Origin: BNXB01 sp031556375 | GTDB lineage: Bacteria > Bacteroidota > Bacteroidia > Bacteroidales > Azobacteroidaceae | Assembly (NCBI GenBank): GCA_031556375.1 | Contig: JAVBTA010000034.1 | Location: 1-64,000, forward strand | Length of the DNA: 64,000 nucleotides | Direction: 5' to 3' | In this document: positions 46,381-54,257 of the stretch, piece by piece | Layout: each line of letters starts with the position of its first letter | How positions within the stretch are numbered: position 1 is the first letter of the stretch | Position numbers and translations under genes: made by a program | Notes under the pieces: generated by a model | Told to the model about the DNA's origin: nothing | The model's database searches: none | The model's input: only the letters and a program-made list of their open reading frames with translations

Positions 46381-48852
46381 ATGATTTATCCAGAGAATTT
46401 TGAACAAAAAATCGGTTTTGATAAGATAAGACATTTGGTTACGACCAAATGTCTTTGTGCTTTGGGAGAGGAGAAAGTCGAACAAATGATTTTTTCAACC
46501 GATTATCAATTTATAAAACAACAACTTTATCAGACAAATGAATTTATCCGGATCTTACAGGAAGAAGATGATTTTCCCTCCGGTAATTTCTATGATGTCC
46601 GTGATTCATTAAAGAAAATACGTATTGAAGGCACGTATTTGCTTGAAAAAGAAGTGTTTGATATTCGACGCTCGTTGCAAACCATCAACGAAATTGTCCG
46701 TTTTTTTCAAATTAAAGCGGAAGATAATAGCGATTATCCTTATTTATGCGAATTAGCTGCGGATGTTGGTACTTTCCCTCAGATTACAAAACGGATCGAC
46801 ACTATTTTAGATAAATACGGAGAGGTAAAAGACAGTGCATCTGCTGAGTTGGCTAAGGTCAGAAAAGATCTTACCCAGACAATGAATGGCATATCGAAAA
46901 CTCTTAACAGCATTTTGCGGACTGCACAATCAGAAGGCCTTGTTGATAAAGATGTAGCTCCTACCATGCGTGACGGAAGATTGGTGATCCCGGTTGCTCC
47001 GGCTTTTAAACGCAAGTTGAGAGGTATCGTGCATGATGAATCTGCCAGTGGAAAAACAGTATTTATCGAGCCCGCAGAAGTCGTCGAAGCTAATAACCGA
47101 ATCCGTGAATTAGAAAGTGAGGAAAAACGTGAGATTATACGTATCCTGACTGATTTCACGAACTTTATCCGTCCGGAAACATCCAATATCCTGTATTCGT
47201 ATGAGTTTTTGGCTCAGATCGATTTTATCAGGGCTAAAGCTATTTTTGCATTAGATATCCAGGCTATTTTGCCGATATTTGAAAATAAGCAGCAATTGGA
47301 TTGGATACGGGCTATCCATCCGTTATTGTTTTTATCTCACCGCAGGCAAAATAAGACGGTAGTCCCATTAGATATTGAATTGACATCTGAAAAAGGGCGT
47401 ATATTACTGATTTCAGGCCCGAATGCAGGGGGAAAATCAGTTTGTCTTAAAACGGTAGGTTTGCTGCAATATATGCTTCAATCAGGTATGTTGATTCCTT
47501 TGTATGAAAGCTCTCGTACCGGTATCTTCAATGATATCTTTATTGATATTGGAGACGAACAATCGATTGAAAATGATCTGAGTACCTACAGTTCTCATTT
47601 GACGAATATGAAATACTTTGTTCGTAATTGCAATCCGAAGTCTATTGTCCTGATTGATGAATTTGGAAGTGGTACTGAACCTCAGATCGGAGGTGCCATC
47701 GCGGAAACGTTATTGGATCGCTTCAACAAAAAGCAAAGTTTCGGAGTAATAACTACTCACTATCAGAATCTAAAGCATTATGCTGATGAAAATGAGGGAG
47801 TTATAAATGGTGCTATGTTGTACGATCGACACGAAATGCAACCGTTATTTAAATTATCAATCGGAAATCCCGGAAGTTCCTTTGCTATTGAAATTGCCCG
47901 TAAAATAGGTTTGCCGGCAGATGTAATTGCTGATGCTTCCCGGATTGTGGGACAAGATTATATCGATATGGATAAATATCTGCAGGATATAGTTCGTGAC
48001 AAGAGATATTGGGAGGCTAAACGACAAAATATTCGTCAACAAGAAAAACGGTTAGAGGAATTAACTGAGCGTTATCAAGTTGATTTACATAAAATTGAAT
48101 CTCAACGAAAAGAGATTGTAGCTCAGGCTAAAGCTGATGCGGAACGTTTACTGTCAGATACAAATGCCCGGATTGAAAATACGATTAAAGAAATCAAAGA
48201 AGCTCAGGCTGAGAAGGAAAAAACAAAAAATATCCGGAAATCGTTGGATGAGTTCCGTAATAAACTGGATGAAAACAAAGAAGAAAATGATGTTATTGCA
48301 AAGAAAATCCAGAAAATAAAGGATCGGGAAGCTCAGAAAAAGATGAAACAGCAACCGGTTAAGCAGGAAGTCTTTAATCCTGGTGAGATTGAACCCGGAG
48401 ATACAGTACGTATTAAAGGACAACGTTCTACTGGTGAGATACTTGAGATAAAAGGAAAGAATGTTGTTGTTGTATTCGGGGCTATTAAGTCGACCCTGAA
48501 AATGGATCAACTGGAGAAAGTAAGCAAGAATCAGATCAAGAAAGAAACTCCAAAGAGTACTTTTTTAAGTTCCCAAACTTTCGATTCCATGTCGGAAAAA
48601 AAACTGCACTTCAAAATGGAGATCGATGTGCGTGGAATGCGTGGGGAAGAAGCTTTACAGGCTGTTACTTACTACATAGACGATGCGATTCAATGTGGAG
48701 TAGGGCGTGTTCGTATCCTTCACGGAACGGGTACTGGCGCTTTGCGGCAAATTATCCGTGATTACTTGAAAAATATTCCTGGAGTTAAGCGTTTTCAGGA
48801 TGAACATATCCAGTTTGGTGGGTCAGGGATTACAGTCGTGGAGTTTGAGTAA
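46381..48852 (+). CDS. mutS2: endonuclease/ATPase MutS2
   Basis: An 823-residue MutS-family protein without the mismatch-reading domain. Core and clamp regions (1-320) are followed by the ATPase with Walker A GPNAGGKS and Walker B LIDEFGSGTEP, a long charged coiled coil (about 520-680), and the C-terminal Smr nuclease domain (IDVRGMRGEEA, ILHGTGTGALR). Known members limit recombination or rescue collided ribosomes. Complete length, followed by a strong terminator. Confidence 0.94.
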   Translation: MIYPENFEQKIGFDKIRHLVTTKCLCALGEEKVEQMIFSTDYQFIKQQLYQTNEFIRILQEEDDFPSGNFYDVRDSLKKIRIEGTYLLEKEVFDIRRSLQTINEIVRFFQIKAEDNSDYPYLCELAADVGTFPQITKRIDTILDKYGEVKDSASAELAKVRKDLTQTMNGISKTLNSILRTAQSEGLVDKDVAPTMRDGRLVIPVAPAFKRKLRGIVHDESASGKTVFIEPAEVVEANNRIRELESEEKREIIRILTDFTNFIRPETSNILYSYEFLAQIDFIRAKAIFALDIQAILPIFENKQQLDWIRAIHPLLFLSHRRQNKTVVPLDIELTSEKGRILLISGPNAGGKSVCLKTVGLLQYMLQSGMLIPLYESSRTGIFNDIFIDIGDEQSIENDLSTYSSHLTNMKYFVRNCNPKSIVLIDEFGSGTEPQIGGAIAETLLDRFNKKQSFGVITTHYQNLKHYADENEGVINGAMLYDRHEMQPLFKLSIGNPGSSFAIEIARKIGLPADVIADASRIVGQDYIDMDKYLQDIVRDKRYWEAKRQNIRQQEKRLEELTERYQVDLHKIESQRKEIVAQAKADAERLLSDTNARIENTIKEIKEAQAEKEKTKNIRKSLDEFRNKLDENKEENDVIAKKIQKIKDREAQKKMKQQPVKQEVFNPGEIEPGDTVRIKGQRSTGEILEIKGKNVVVVFGAIKSTLKMDQLEKVSKNQIKKETPKSTFLSSQTFDSMSEKKLHFKMEIDVRGMRGEEALQAVTYYIDDAIQCGVGRVRILHGTGTGALRQIIRDYLKNIPGVKRFQDEHIQFGGSGITVVEFE

Positions 48853-48866
48853 TAAAAATAACATTT

Positions 48867-48900
48867 AAAAAGTCCGAGCTTGGGAAAGTTCGGACTTTTT
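48867..48900. terminator. two-way terminator between mutS2 and the DUF1254 genes
   Basis: AAAAAGTCCGA (48867-48877) pairs perfectly with TCGGACTTTTT (48890-48900). The A and T arms give a U-run on both strands, so it can end mutS2 and the convergent DUF1254 transcript. Confidence 0.85.
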
Positions 48901-48941
48901 GAATAAAAAAAGGGAGTGTATTTCAATAAATTTATTGGGTA

Positions 48942-50411
48942 TCACTTCTCTTTTTTCACTGCAGGCGGTGTCCATCTCAGTGTAAGGACATCTTCGTCGG
49001 GCCAGTAGGCCCGCAAGTAAACCGAGAATACGTCGGCAGGTGCCGGAACCCAGTTGCTTTCTTTGTCCTTTCCGGGAGAAGTATGTTGTACGTAAAGTGT
49101 CAATGAACCGTCGGGGTTGTATTTCAGGTCTTTGTTTTTAGTACCTTTAGAGAAAACTTTCTGCGGATTGTCATAGAAAAGGTGTGCGTTGTTATATACG
49201 GTCAACGACCAGAATCCTTTTACCGGCGGAAATTTCCCCTTTTCAAAGGTAATGGTATAGTTGCCGTCTTTCCCGTTCAGGCGAACGCCTTGCGAATCCA
49301 TATCCTGATAGAAATACGAGGTTTCGTTGCCCAGGTTGATAAATATGTTGGATTTTGCCATGGCTACGCGCGAAAGGTAATCGGTGCCGAATTCAGCTCC
49401 GTTTCTAGGAGTTGTCCAATAATTACCCACGGGAACTCCGATATTCTTGAAGTCGCGAAGGGGACGAATCAACTCTTTTTCGGCATCCACGGCCGATTTT
49501 ACTAAAGCAGCTTTCAGTTCGGGATTGGCTTTGGCGGCATCTAAAATGGAATTGAACAGGGCATAGAGCGACTCTTCGCCTTTAAGCGGGGGAACTAATT
49601 TCAGGATGTCGGGAAGTTCATCGAAATATTTTTCGGGAATCACCCAAGAGACTTCCTCTTGCAGGTTGGCATGTTTCGGGTCTGGAAACGAGGGTGTTTT
49701 GGTATAATCCATCGTCTGCATTTTCCCGGTAAACTTGCTGAGCGGATAAACCATGATCTGATTGATCAATTTCAAGGCTTCCGCTTTATCTTTGGGATCG
49801 TCGGTCAGAAATACACGCGGCAATACATACGATTCGTTCATATCCGAACGGATAACGGCATTGACTCCTTTGGGAGTTTCCCCTTTCCAATCGGGGCCAA
49901 CCACTAAATAGAATCCGGGTTTGGTATCGTACATCTTTCCTAAGCGTCCCACGCCATCAGTACGCAGGTTGCCAACCTGGTATACCCAGAAGCGGTCACC
50001 GAAATCGGGTATCTGCACCACCACAGGACTCTCGTCTAATGCCAGGAATGAAACCCCGTAGGCTACATCCTGGTTGGGACATACCACATAGCGTTGCATC
50101 GGATCCATATAGTCCGTCAGCAGGCTCACATGATTAAGAGGCGCCACGGGCACCACCCCGCCGTTACGCCCGGGTTCGGGCACTTCGCGCATGCCCAGTA
50201 TGCGATTGTGTACATTTACCATGGGCCACCCCCATATATACATGAACTTACCCATCTGATAGACGTATTCTTTGGTCATAATGGTTCCGGGCTGGGGGCC
50301 AGGCACTTCGTTCTTCACCGGATTTTGTACTTGGCTGTAACCGGGAATAACCAACACGGCTGTCATCAATAATAAGATGACTGTTTTTAGGTTTAATTTT
50401 AACGTTTCCAT
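48942..50411 (-). CDS. DUF1254/DUF1214 exported protein (first paralogue)
   Basis: A 489-residue protein with a signal peptide (about 1-26, ending GYSQ). The DUF1254 domain is at about 60-200 (YIWGWPMVNVHNR, CPNQDVAYGV) and DUF1214 near the C-terminus (KGFWSLTVYNNAHLFYDNP). Its function is not established. It belongs to the same family as the next gene but the two are clearly diverged. The GC content is visibly higher than in neighbouring genes. It is the second gene of a two-gene operon; the gap between them is 56 bases. Confidence 0.87.
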   Translation of the reverse strand: METLKLNLKTVILLLMTAVLVIPGYSQVQNPVKNEVPGPQPGTIMTKEYVYQMGKFMYIWGWPMVNVHNRILGMREVPEPGRNGGVVPVAPLNHVSLLTDYMDPMQRYVVCPNQDVAYGVSFLALDESPVVVQIPDFGDRFWVYQVGNLRTDGVGRLGKMYDTKPGFYLVVGPDWKGETPKGVNAVIRSDMNESYVLPRVFLTDDPKDKAEALKLINQIMVYPLSKFTGKMQTMDYTKTPSFPDPKHANLQEEVSWVIPEKYFDELPDILKLVPPLKGEESLYALFNSILDAAKANPELKAALVKSAVDAEKELIRPLRDFKNIGVPVGNYWTTPRNGAEFGTDYLSRVAMAKSNIFINLGNETSYFYQDMDSQGVRLNGKDGNYTITFEKGKFPPVKGFWSLTVYNNAHLFYDNPQKVFSKGTKNKDLKYNPDGSLTLYVQHTSPGKDKESNWVPAPADVFSVYLRAYWPDEDVLTLRWTPPAVKKEK

Positions 50412-50467
50412 CTTTGTTTAATAATTTTATTTTACTTCCTCAAAATCGCCTGGTTTATGTAATTTAT

Positions 50468-51997
50468 TTAATTTTTTTTTATATCATCGGGTTGCCATGT
50501 CTGGTCGAAGAATGCTTTCATCGGAGCGTACAAGCGAACGTTCACAAAGAAACCTTTATTGGGTACTGTAGCTATCCAGTTCTTACCTGTCCCTGGCGAT
50601 TCAGGGCCAAAATAGAAATCATACGAACCGTCGGTGTTGGTTACCGGCTTGTCCATACTGTTAATGGACGGGAAAGGCTGTCCGTTATCAAGTCCGGCGC
50701 CATTCTCAGGATCGTACAACGTTATTGACCAGAAAAGTTTAGCTGGCACATCTTTGGGCAGGTGGAGCACATAGTTGTTGGAACCATTCAGGAAATTGCC
50801 ATCGGCATCTCGGAAAGCAGCCGGATATTTCGACCCCATGTTCTCTACATTGAGTGCCATAACAGGACTGGAAGAGTAGGCTGTTGCAAAGAAGCAGGTA
50901 CGTGGACTGATGTAATTAAAGGTTTCAGCGGTAAATGTTTCGTTTACAGGAAACCCATTTAACCATTGCTTATCTTGATAATAACGTGCACTCGGCACAT
51001 AGTCAGGTAGGTCGAAGCCAATTACTTTAGCCATATTGAAGGCTGTTCTGGCAGCTTTATCCAGTATTTCTTTTGCATGAGCATCGGGATTGAACGGCTT
51101 GCCTTTTTCTATACCGATAGATTGCAAAATTCCTCGCATTTCCATATCTTTCGGATCAACATATTCATGGTCGATAAAACGCGCCAATAACTCGAATGCT
51201 TTGCCGTCTGTGGGAAACAACATGTTGTGTGAACTCTCGGATCCATCGGGAAATTGCATGGGTTTGGCCTGGTCTTTCTTGCCTAAAGGATAGATGATCG
51301 TTTTTTCCATCACGGCAACCGGAGCTTCCAGTTGTTTCGGGTCTTTAAAAAAGCCCCTCCAGAAAACAAATACGCCGTATGTGCCGGAACGATAAACGTA
51401 ATAACCGGAAGGAATATCGCCGGTATAGTCGGGGGGGATGATCAGGTATTTACCCCCTTTTCCCTTGTCAGGGCCAGGCAAACCTACATCACCTGACCAT
51501 TCACGTCCGTCAATTTTGCCAACGGATTTAACCGGTCTTTGCCAGAAATCGTCTAAAACTCCCTGTAAGCCTTCGGGTGCTTCAATAACCATAGGACCGT
51601 CTTCTTTCAGGTCGAGATAACCCAGTGCGTAAATCACATCGGAATTAGGCGTGGTAATGAGTGTTTTGGCATTCAGCCGACCTTTCCATATAGGCAGGAT
51701 GTTGTAGCCTTTGCCAAAATCTTTTTCGGATCCTTCCTTCATCCCGTACATGTTGATGGCGGGCAGAGCCCAAAGGTAAGCCTGTGTGGCACGTTGAAAC
51801 AGAAGCTCATCTTTGAGCTGTTGAATGCCTTCTTCCGTAGGATAACCACCATCGAAAGGCATATTGGCCAAAGCTTCGTAACGTGAAGCGATGTCGGTAG
51901 ACGATTTTGTTCTTGTCCCTTCCTGCTGATTGTTGCAAGAAGTGCCTGTTAAGGCAGTTGCAAAGAGCAATATTCCAATTTTTAGATTTGATCTCAT
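50468..51997 (-). CDS. DUF1254/DUF1214 lipoprotein (second paralogue)
   Basis: A 509-residue lipoprotein: the signal ends TGTSC, a lipobox. DUF1254 is at about 75-210 (YLWALPAINMYG, TTPNSDVIYALGYLDL) and DUF1214 near the end (AKLFWSITLYDPENGAG). It is the first gene of the pair and divergent from the AraC-type regulator gene across a 357-base gap with phased repeats, which suggests direct control. Export and lipid anchoring point to an outer-membrane or periplasmic role; substrate unknown. Confidence 0.87.
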   Translation of the reverse strand: MRSNLKIGILLFATALTGTSCNNQQEGTRTKSSTDIASRYEALANMPFDGGYPTEEGIQQLKDELLFQRATQAYLWALPAINMYGMKEGSEKDFGKGYNILPIWKGRLNAKTLITTPNSDVIYALGYLDLKEDGPMVIEAPEGLQGVLDDFWQRPVKSVGKIDGREWSGDVGLPGPDKGKGGKYLIIPPDYTGDIPSGYYVYRSGTYGVFVFWRGFFKDPKQLEAPVAVMEKTIIYPLGKKDQAKPMQFPDGSESSHNMLFPTDGKAFELLARFIDHEYVDPKDMEMRGILQSIGIEKGKPFNPDAHAKEILDKAARTAFNMAKVIGFDLPDYVPSARYYQDKQWLNGFPVNETFTAETFNYISPRTCFFATAYSSSPVMALNVENMGSKYPAAFRDADGNFLNGSNNYVLHLPKDVPAKLFWSITLYDPENGAGLDNGQPFPSINSMDKPVTNTDGSYDFYFGPESPGTGKNWIATVPNKGFFVNVRLYAPMKAFFDQTWQPDDIKKN

Positions 51998-52178
51998 TGT
52001 TATTAATTATTTTAAAATTATTATTTGATTTTGTTCTGATTTTGAAAACATTAAAATTAACCGTTATAAACAAAAGCGATTCCTGAAAGGTTTCTTAACT
52101 ATCAAAGGTTTATTCTAAAACTTATGCCTTAAATCTAATAAACAACCGGACGCTAATCCTGACCTTTCAGATGTATGA

Positions 52179-52186
52179 CAAAAGTA
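52179..52186 (-). promoter_or_regulatory. -7 element for the DUF1254 operon
   Basis: On the minus strand TACTTTTG matches TAnnTTTG. A TTG at 52212-52214 lies 25 bases upstream, a long spacing, overlapping repeat 1. Weak core elements next to a bound site would fit activator-dependent transcription. The predicted leader is about 175 bases. Confidence 0.35.
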
Positions 52187-52210
52187 TATGTTCTTTTTTT
52201 ATCAGGAATT

Positions 52211-52289
52211 ACAACATGTATAAATCTGACATTGCAATTCGTATAAGACGCTACAAAATGTATAAATTTTTATGACAAAATGTATTAAA
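52211..52289. promoter_or_regulatory. three phased direct repeats, likely AraC-type operator
   Basis: Copies of ACAAMATGTATWAAT lie at 52211-52225, 52253-52267 and 52275-52289. Copies 1 and 2 differ at one base; copy 3 has one T for A. Starts are 42 and 22 bases apart, close to four and two helix turns, so all face the same side of the DNA. Same-direction half sites are typical of AraC-family binding. Confidence 0.65.
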
Positions 52290-52315
52290 TGGTAATTTCA
52301 AGTATTTTACAATTT

Positions 52316-52323
52316 TATATTTG
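52316..52323 (+). promoter_or_regulatory. -7 element of the AraC-type regulator gene
   Basis: TATATTTG is an exact match, giving a start near 52330 and a leader of about 25 bases. Repeat 3 would sit just upstream of the -33 position. A second match, TAAATTTG at 52343-52350, is only 4 bases before the ATG and would give a leaderless mRNA. Confidence 0.5.
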
Positions 52324-52354
52324 GGGTATTCTCTAAAATTCGTAAATTTGCAGA

Positions 52355-53560
52355 ATGGATATTATTGATTTTTTCTATATGGTTCTACGTTGGATGCCTT
52401 TTTTTGCAGCATTTGTTTGCATTATTCTTTTGGCAATCCACTTGTTCCGGCACACAACTGTCCCTTTGAGTGTGCGGATCATACCTATTTTGGTGTTGAT
52501 TACATTCGGCATAAACTGGCTATACGCTAACCTGTTGTATTTTCTAAATTCTCTGCCGATACTGATTGTTCCTTTGTTGTTTCTTAGTGCTGTTTTAACT
52601 CCTGTTTTATTATATAACCTGGTTTCCCGGTTGACACGTTTGCACTCGGATGAGCGTTTCCCGAAATGGCATTACCTGATGCCCGGATTAGTGTTTATTC
52701 TGGTCTTAATATGGGCATTTTTAAATTGGAATAAAGTATTGTCATTATCGCCAAGGGCTGATAATATTGAAATGCAGCTAATATGTCCGAATTTATTTTA
52801 CACCATTAGCTATTTACGGATGATAGTCACATTGGTTTATATCGTACCGAGTATAATGCGTATTCGTTGTTACCGAAGGGAAGCGGTTCATTATTCTTCG
52901 AATGAATACCATATATCGCTTCGCTGGTTATTGATCCTGGTTCTTATTTTCGGGATACAAATTATCATTACTGGGGTAATGTGCCTGTTACATATTGGAA
53001 AGTACAGACAGATAACGACAAATCCGATGATAATTTTAATTGTCATCCTTTTAGTATGGCAAATAACCTTGATAACCTATAATATACTGAATGGTAATTT
53101 TGAGATTGTAGCCAATGGTAATAACTGTGTGTCTGTTACGGACGGAAAAGGAGGAAATAATGTATTATCGACAGAACAGCAGGATTCATTTAAACAGAAA
53201 TTGGAAGAATATATCGAAAGTAATAAGTCATATCTGAAACCCGACCTGCGAATAACTGAATTAACAACTCCGTTGGCGATGAACAGGGCTTACCTCTCGG
53301 CGTTTATTAATGATACTTACGGCATGAATTTTTGCCGTTTCATTAACTCGTACCGCCTGAAAGAATATGAACGTCTTCGAGCCGATGAAAGTAACCGGGA
53401 GTATACCAATACTGAACTGGCGCTTCGGGCCGGATTTCCCAATTATATAGGTTTATACCGGGCGCAATCTTATCAGAAAAAAACATTTATTTATTCATCA
53501 GGGTTTCAAACAAATCCAGAAACTGACCGATTTCCTTCCCATCCATCAATGCATGATTAA
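52355..53560 (+). CDS. membrane-anchored AraC-family regulator, 3' end runs into the next gene
   Basis: A 401-residue protein with seven hydrophobic segments (about 10-245) and a C-terminal AraC-type helix-turn-helix (about 280-376: RITELTTPLAMNRAYLSAFI, FCRFINSYRLKEYERLRA, TNTELALRAGFPNYIGLYRA). Membrane-bound regulators of this layout are common in Bacteroidota. After YQKK (about residue 376) the last 25 residues are translated from the antisense of the CAT-like gene's 3' end, overlapping it by 74 bases, and do not look like the family. The original stop may have been lost by a rearrangement there. Confidence 0.83.
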   Translation: MDIIDFFYMVLRWMPFFAAFVCIILLAIHLFRHTTVPLSVRIIPILVLITFGINWLYANLLYFLNSLPILIVPLLFLSAVLTPVLLYNLVSRLTRLHSDERFPKWHYLMPGLVFILVLIWAFLNWNKVLSLSPRADNIEMQLICPNLFYTISYLRMIVTLVYIVPSIMRIRCYRREAVHYSSNEYHISLRWLLILVLIFGIQIIITGVMCLLHIGKYRQITTNPMIILIVILLVWQITLITYNILNGNFEIVANGNNCVSVTDGKGGNNVLSTEQQDSFKQKLEEYIESNKSYLKPDLRITELTTPLAMNRAYLSAFINDTYGMNFCRFINSYRLKEYERLRADESNREYTNTELALRAGFPNYIGLYRAQSYQKKTFIYSSGFQTNPETDRFPSHPSMHD

Positions 53561-54116
53561 CTTCGACAGAAACGGGAAGTAAAAGTTTCCCGTTTTCTTC
53601 GAAGAATTTCCCAAAGCTGATTTTAGGACAACTTCCTCTTGTCCCTGTATTGCAAGCGTGTTTCAGTGCTGTAAACCTGATCCAGGGTAAAACTGTATAA
53701 TGGATACAATCATTGCGTTTCTGATCTTCATCGAACTTAAGTCCGGAAGAAGCTTTTGATTCATTGATTACAGGAATAGCTTTTTTTACAAAACTATCAA
53801 AATGTTCATGATAGTTTAAAAATGCAAACGTAAAGGTCTTATCAGAGTTATCTACAGTTGTTGCGGAGTGAATACGGTCGTAGCAAATAACTTCATCATT
53901 CTCAATTCTATACCTGAATTCTTTTATTTCGTTGGCTGCAACTAAAGATGTGTGCATGTAATAGAGCCAAAATGACACTTGGATTTCTTTTGCTGTAAGG
54001 AAAGCCTTTTTACAATCGATGTTAACAGTTACTCCGGTGAATGGATCATTCATCCGGTTAAAAAATTCAAAATGCTCTTTTCTATTCCAGGAATTTATGT
54101 CTATTTTATGCTTCAT
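53487..54116 (-). CDS. CatA-like acetyltransferase (chloramphenicol acetyltransferase family)
   Basis: A 209-residue CoA-dependent acyltransferase of the CAT fold, normally a trimer. The catalytic His is H188 in HALMDG (HxxxDG), close to the C-terminus as in CatA. The N-terminus WNRKEHFEFFNRMNDPFTGVTVN matches the family's opening. Bacteroidota encode many such chromosomal CAT-like proteins of unknown substrate; resistance to chloramphenicol cannot be assumed. Its 3' end overlaps the AraC-type gene by 74 bases in the opposite direction. Confidence 0.85.
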   Translation of the reverse strand: MKHKIDINSWNRKEHFEFFNRMNDPFTGVTVNIDCKKAFLTAKEIQVSFWLYYMHTSLVAANEIKEFRYRIENDEVICYDRIHSATTVDNSDKTFTFAFLNYHEHFDSFVKKAIPVINESKASSGLKFDEDQKRNDCIHYTVLPWIRFTALKHACNTGTRGSCPKISFGKFFEENGKLLLPVSVEVNHALMDGKEIGQFLDLFETLMNK

Positions 54117-54144
54117 TGCGATATATTGTAGTTAAAGATAAGTA

Positions 54145-54176
54145 CAAAAATAGCTATAAACTGAAACTAAACCAAA
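54145..54176 (-). promoter_or_regulatory. promoter of the CAT-like gene
   Basis: On the minus strand TTTG (54173-54176), 20 bases, then TATTTTTG (54145-54152): a full consensus match. The predicted leader is about 20 bases. Confidence 0.6.
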
Positions 54177-54257
54177 ATATTTTTTCATTGTTTATGGAAT
54201 TTTCAAAATTGGGACATCTATTAAGTAAAATCAATTTATTCATTAAAATTTACAATT

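Larger units (their letters stand above)
51998..52354. promoter_or_regulatory. divergent control region between the DUF1254 pair and the AraC gene
   Basis: No gene fits in these 357 bases. They hold a candidate minus-strand -7 (52179-52186, TACTTTTG), three repeats (52211-52289) and a plus-strand -7 (52316-52323). The part next to the DUF1254 start (51998-52170) is AT-rich; I see nothing else in it. Confidence 0.6.

Noticed and set aside
52343..52350. TAAATTTG just before the AraC-type start as proof of a leaderless mRNA
   Set aside because: A better placed match at 52316-52323 gives a normal leader; both are listed, but leaderless transcription is not claimed.
53400..53560. Frameshift in the AraC-type helix-turn-helix
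   Set aside because: The motif NYIGLYRA has the same length as the family's NYRGYLRA, so the frame is intact to YQKK; a lost stop codon explains the tail better.
53487..54116. Chloramphenicol resistance gene
   Set aside because: The HxxxDG motif shows the CAT fold, but chromosomal CAT-like proteins of Bacteroidota act on unknown substrates; sequence alone does not support resistance.
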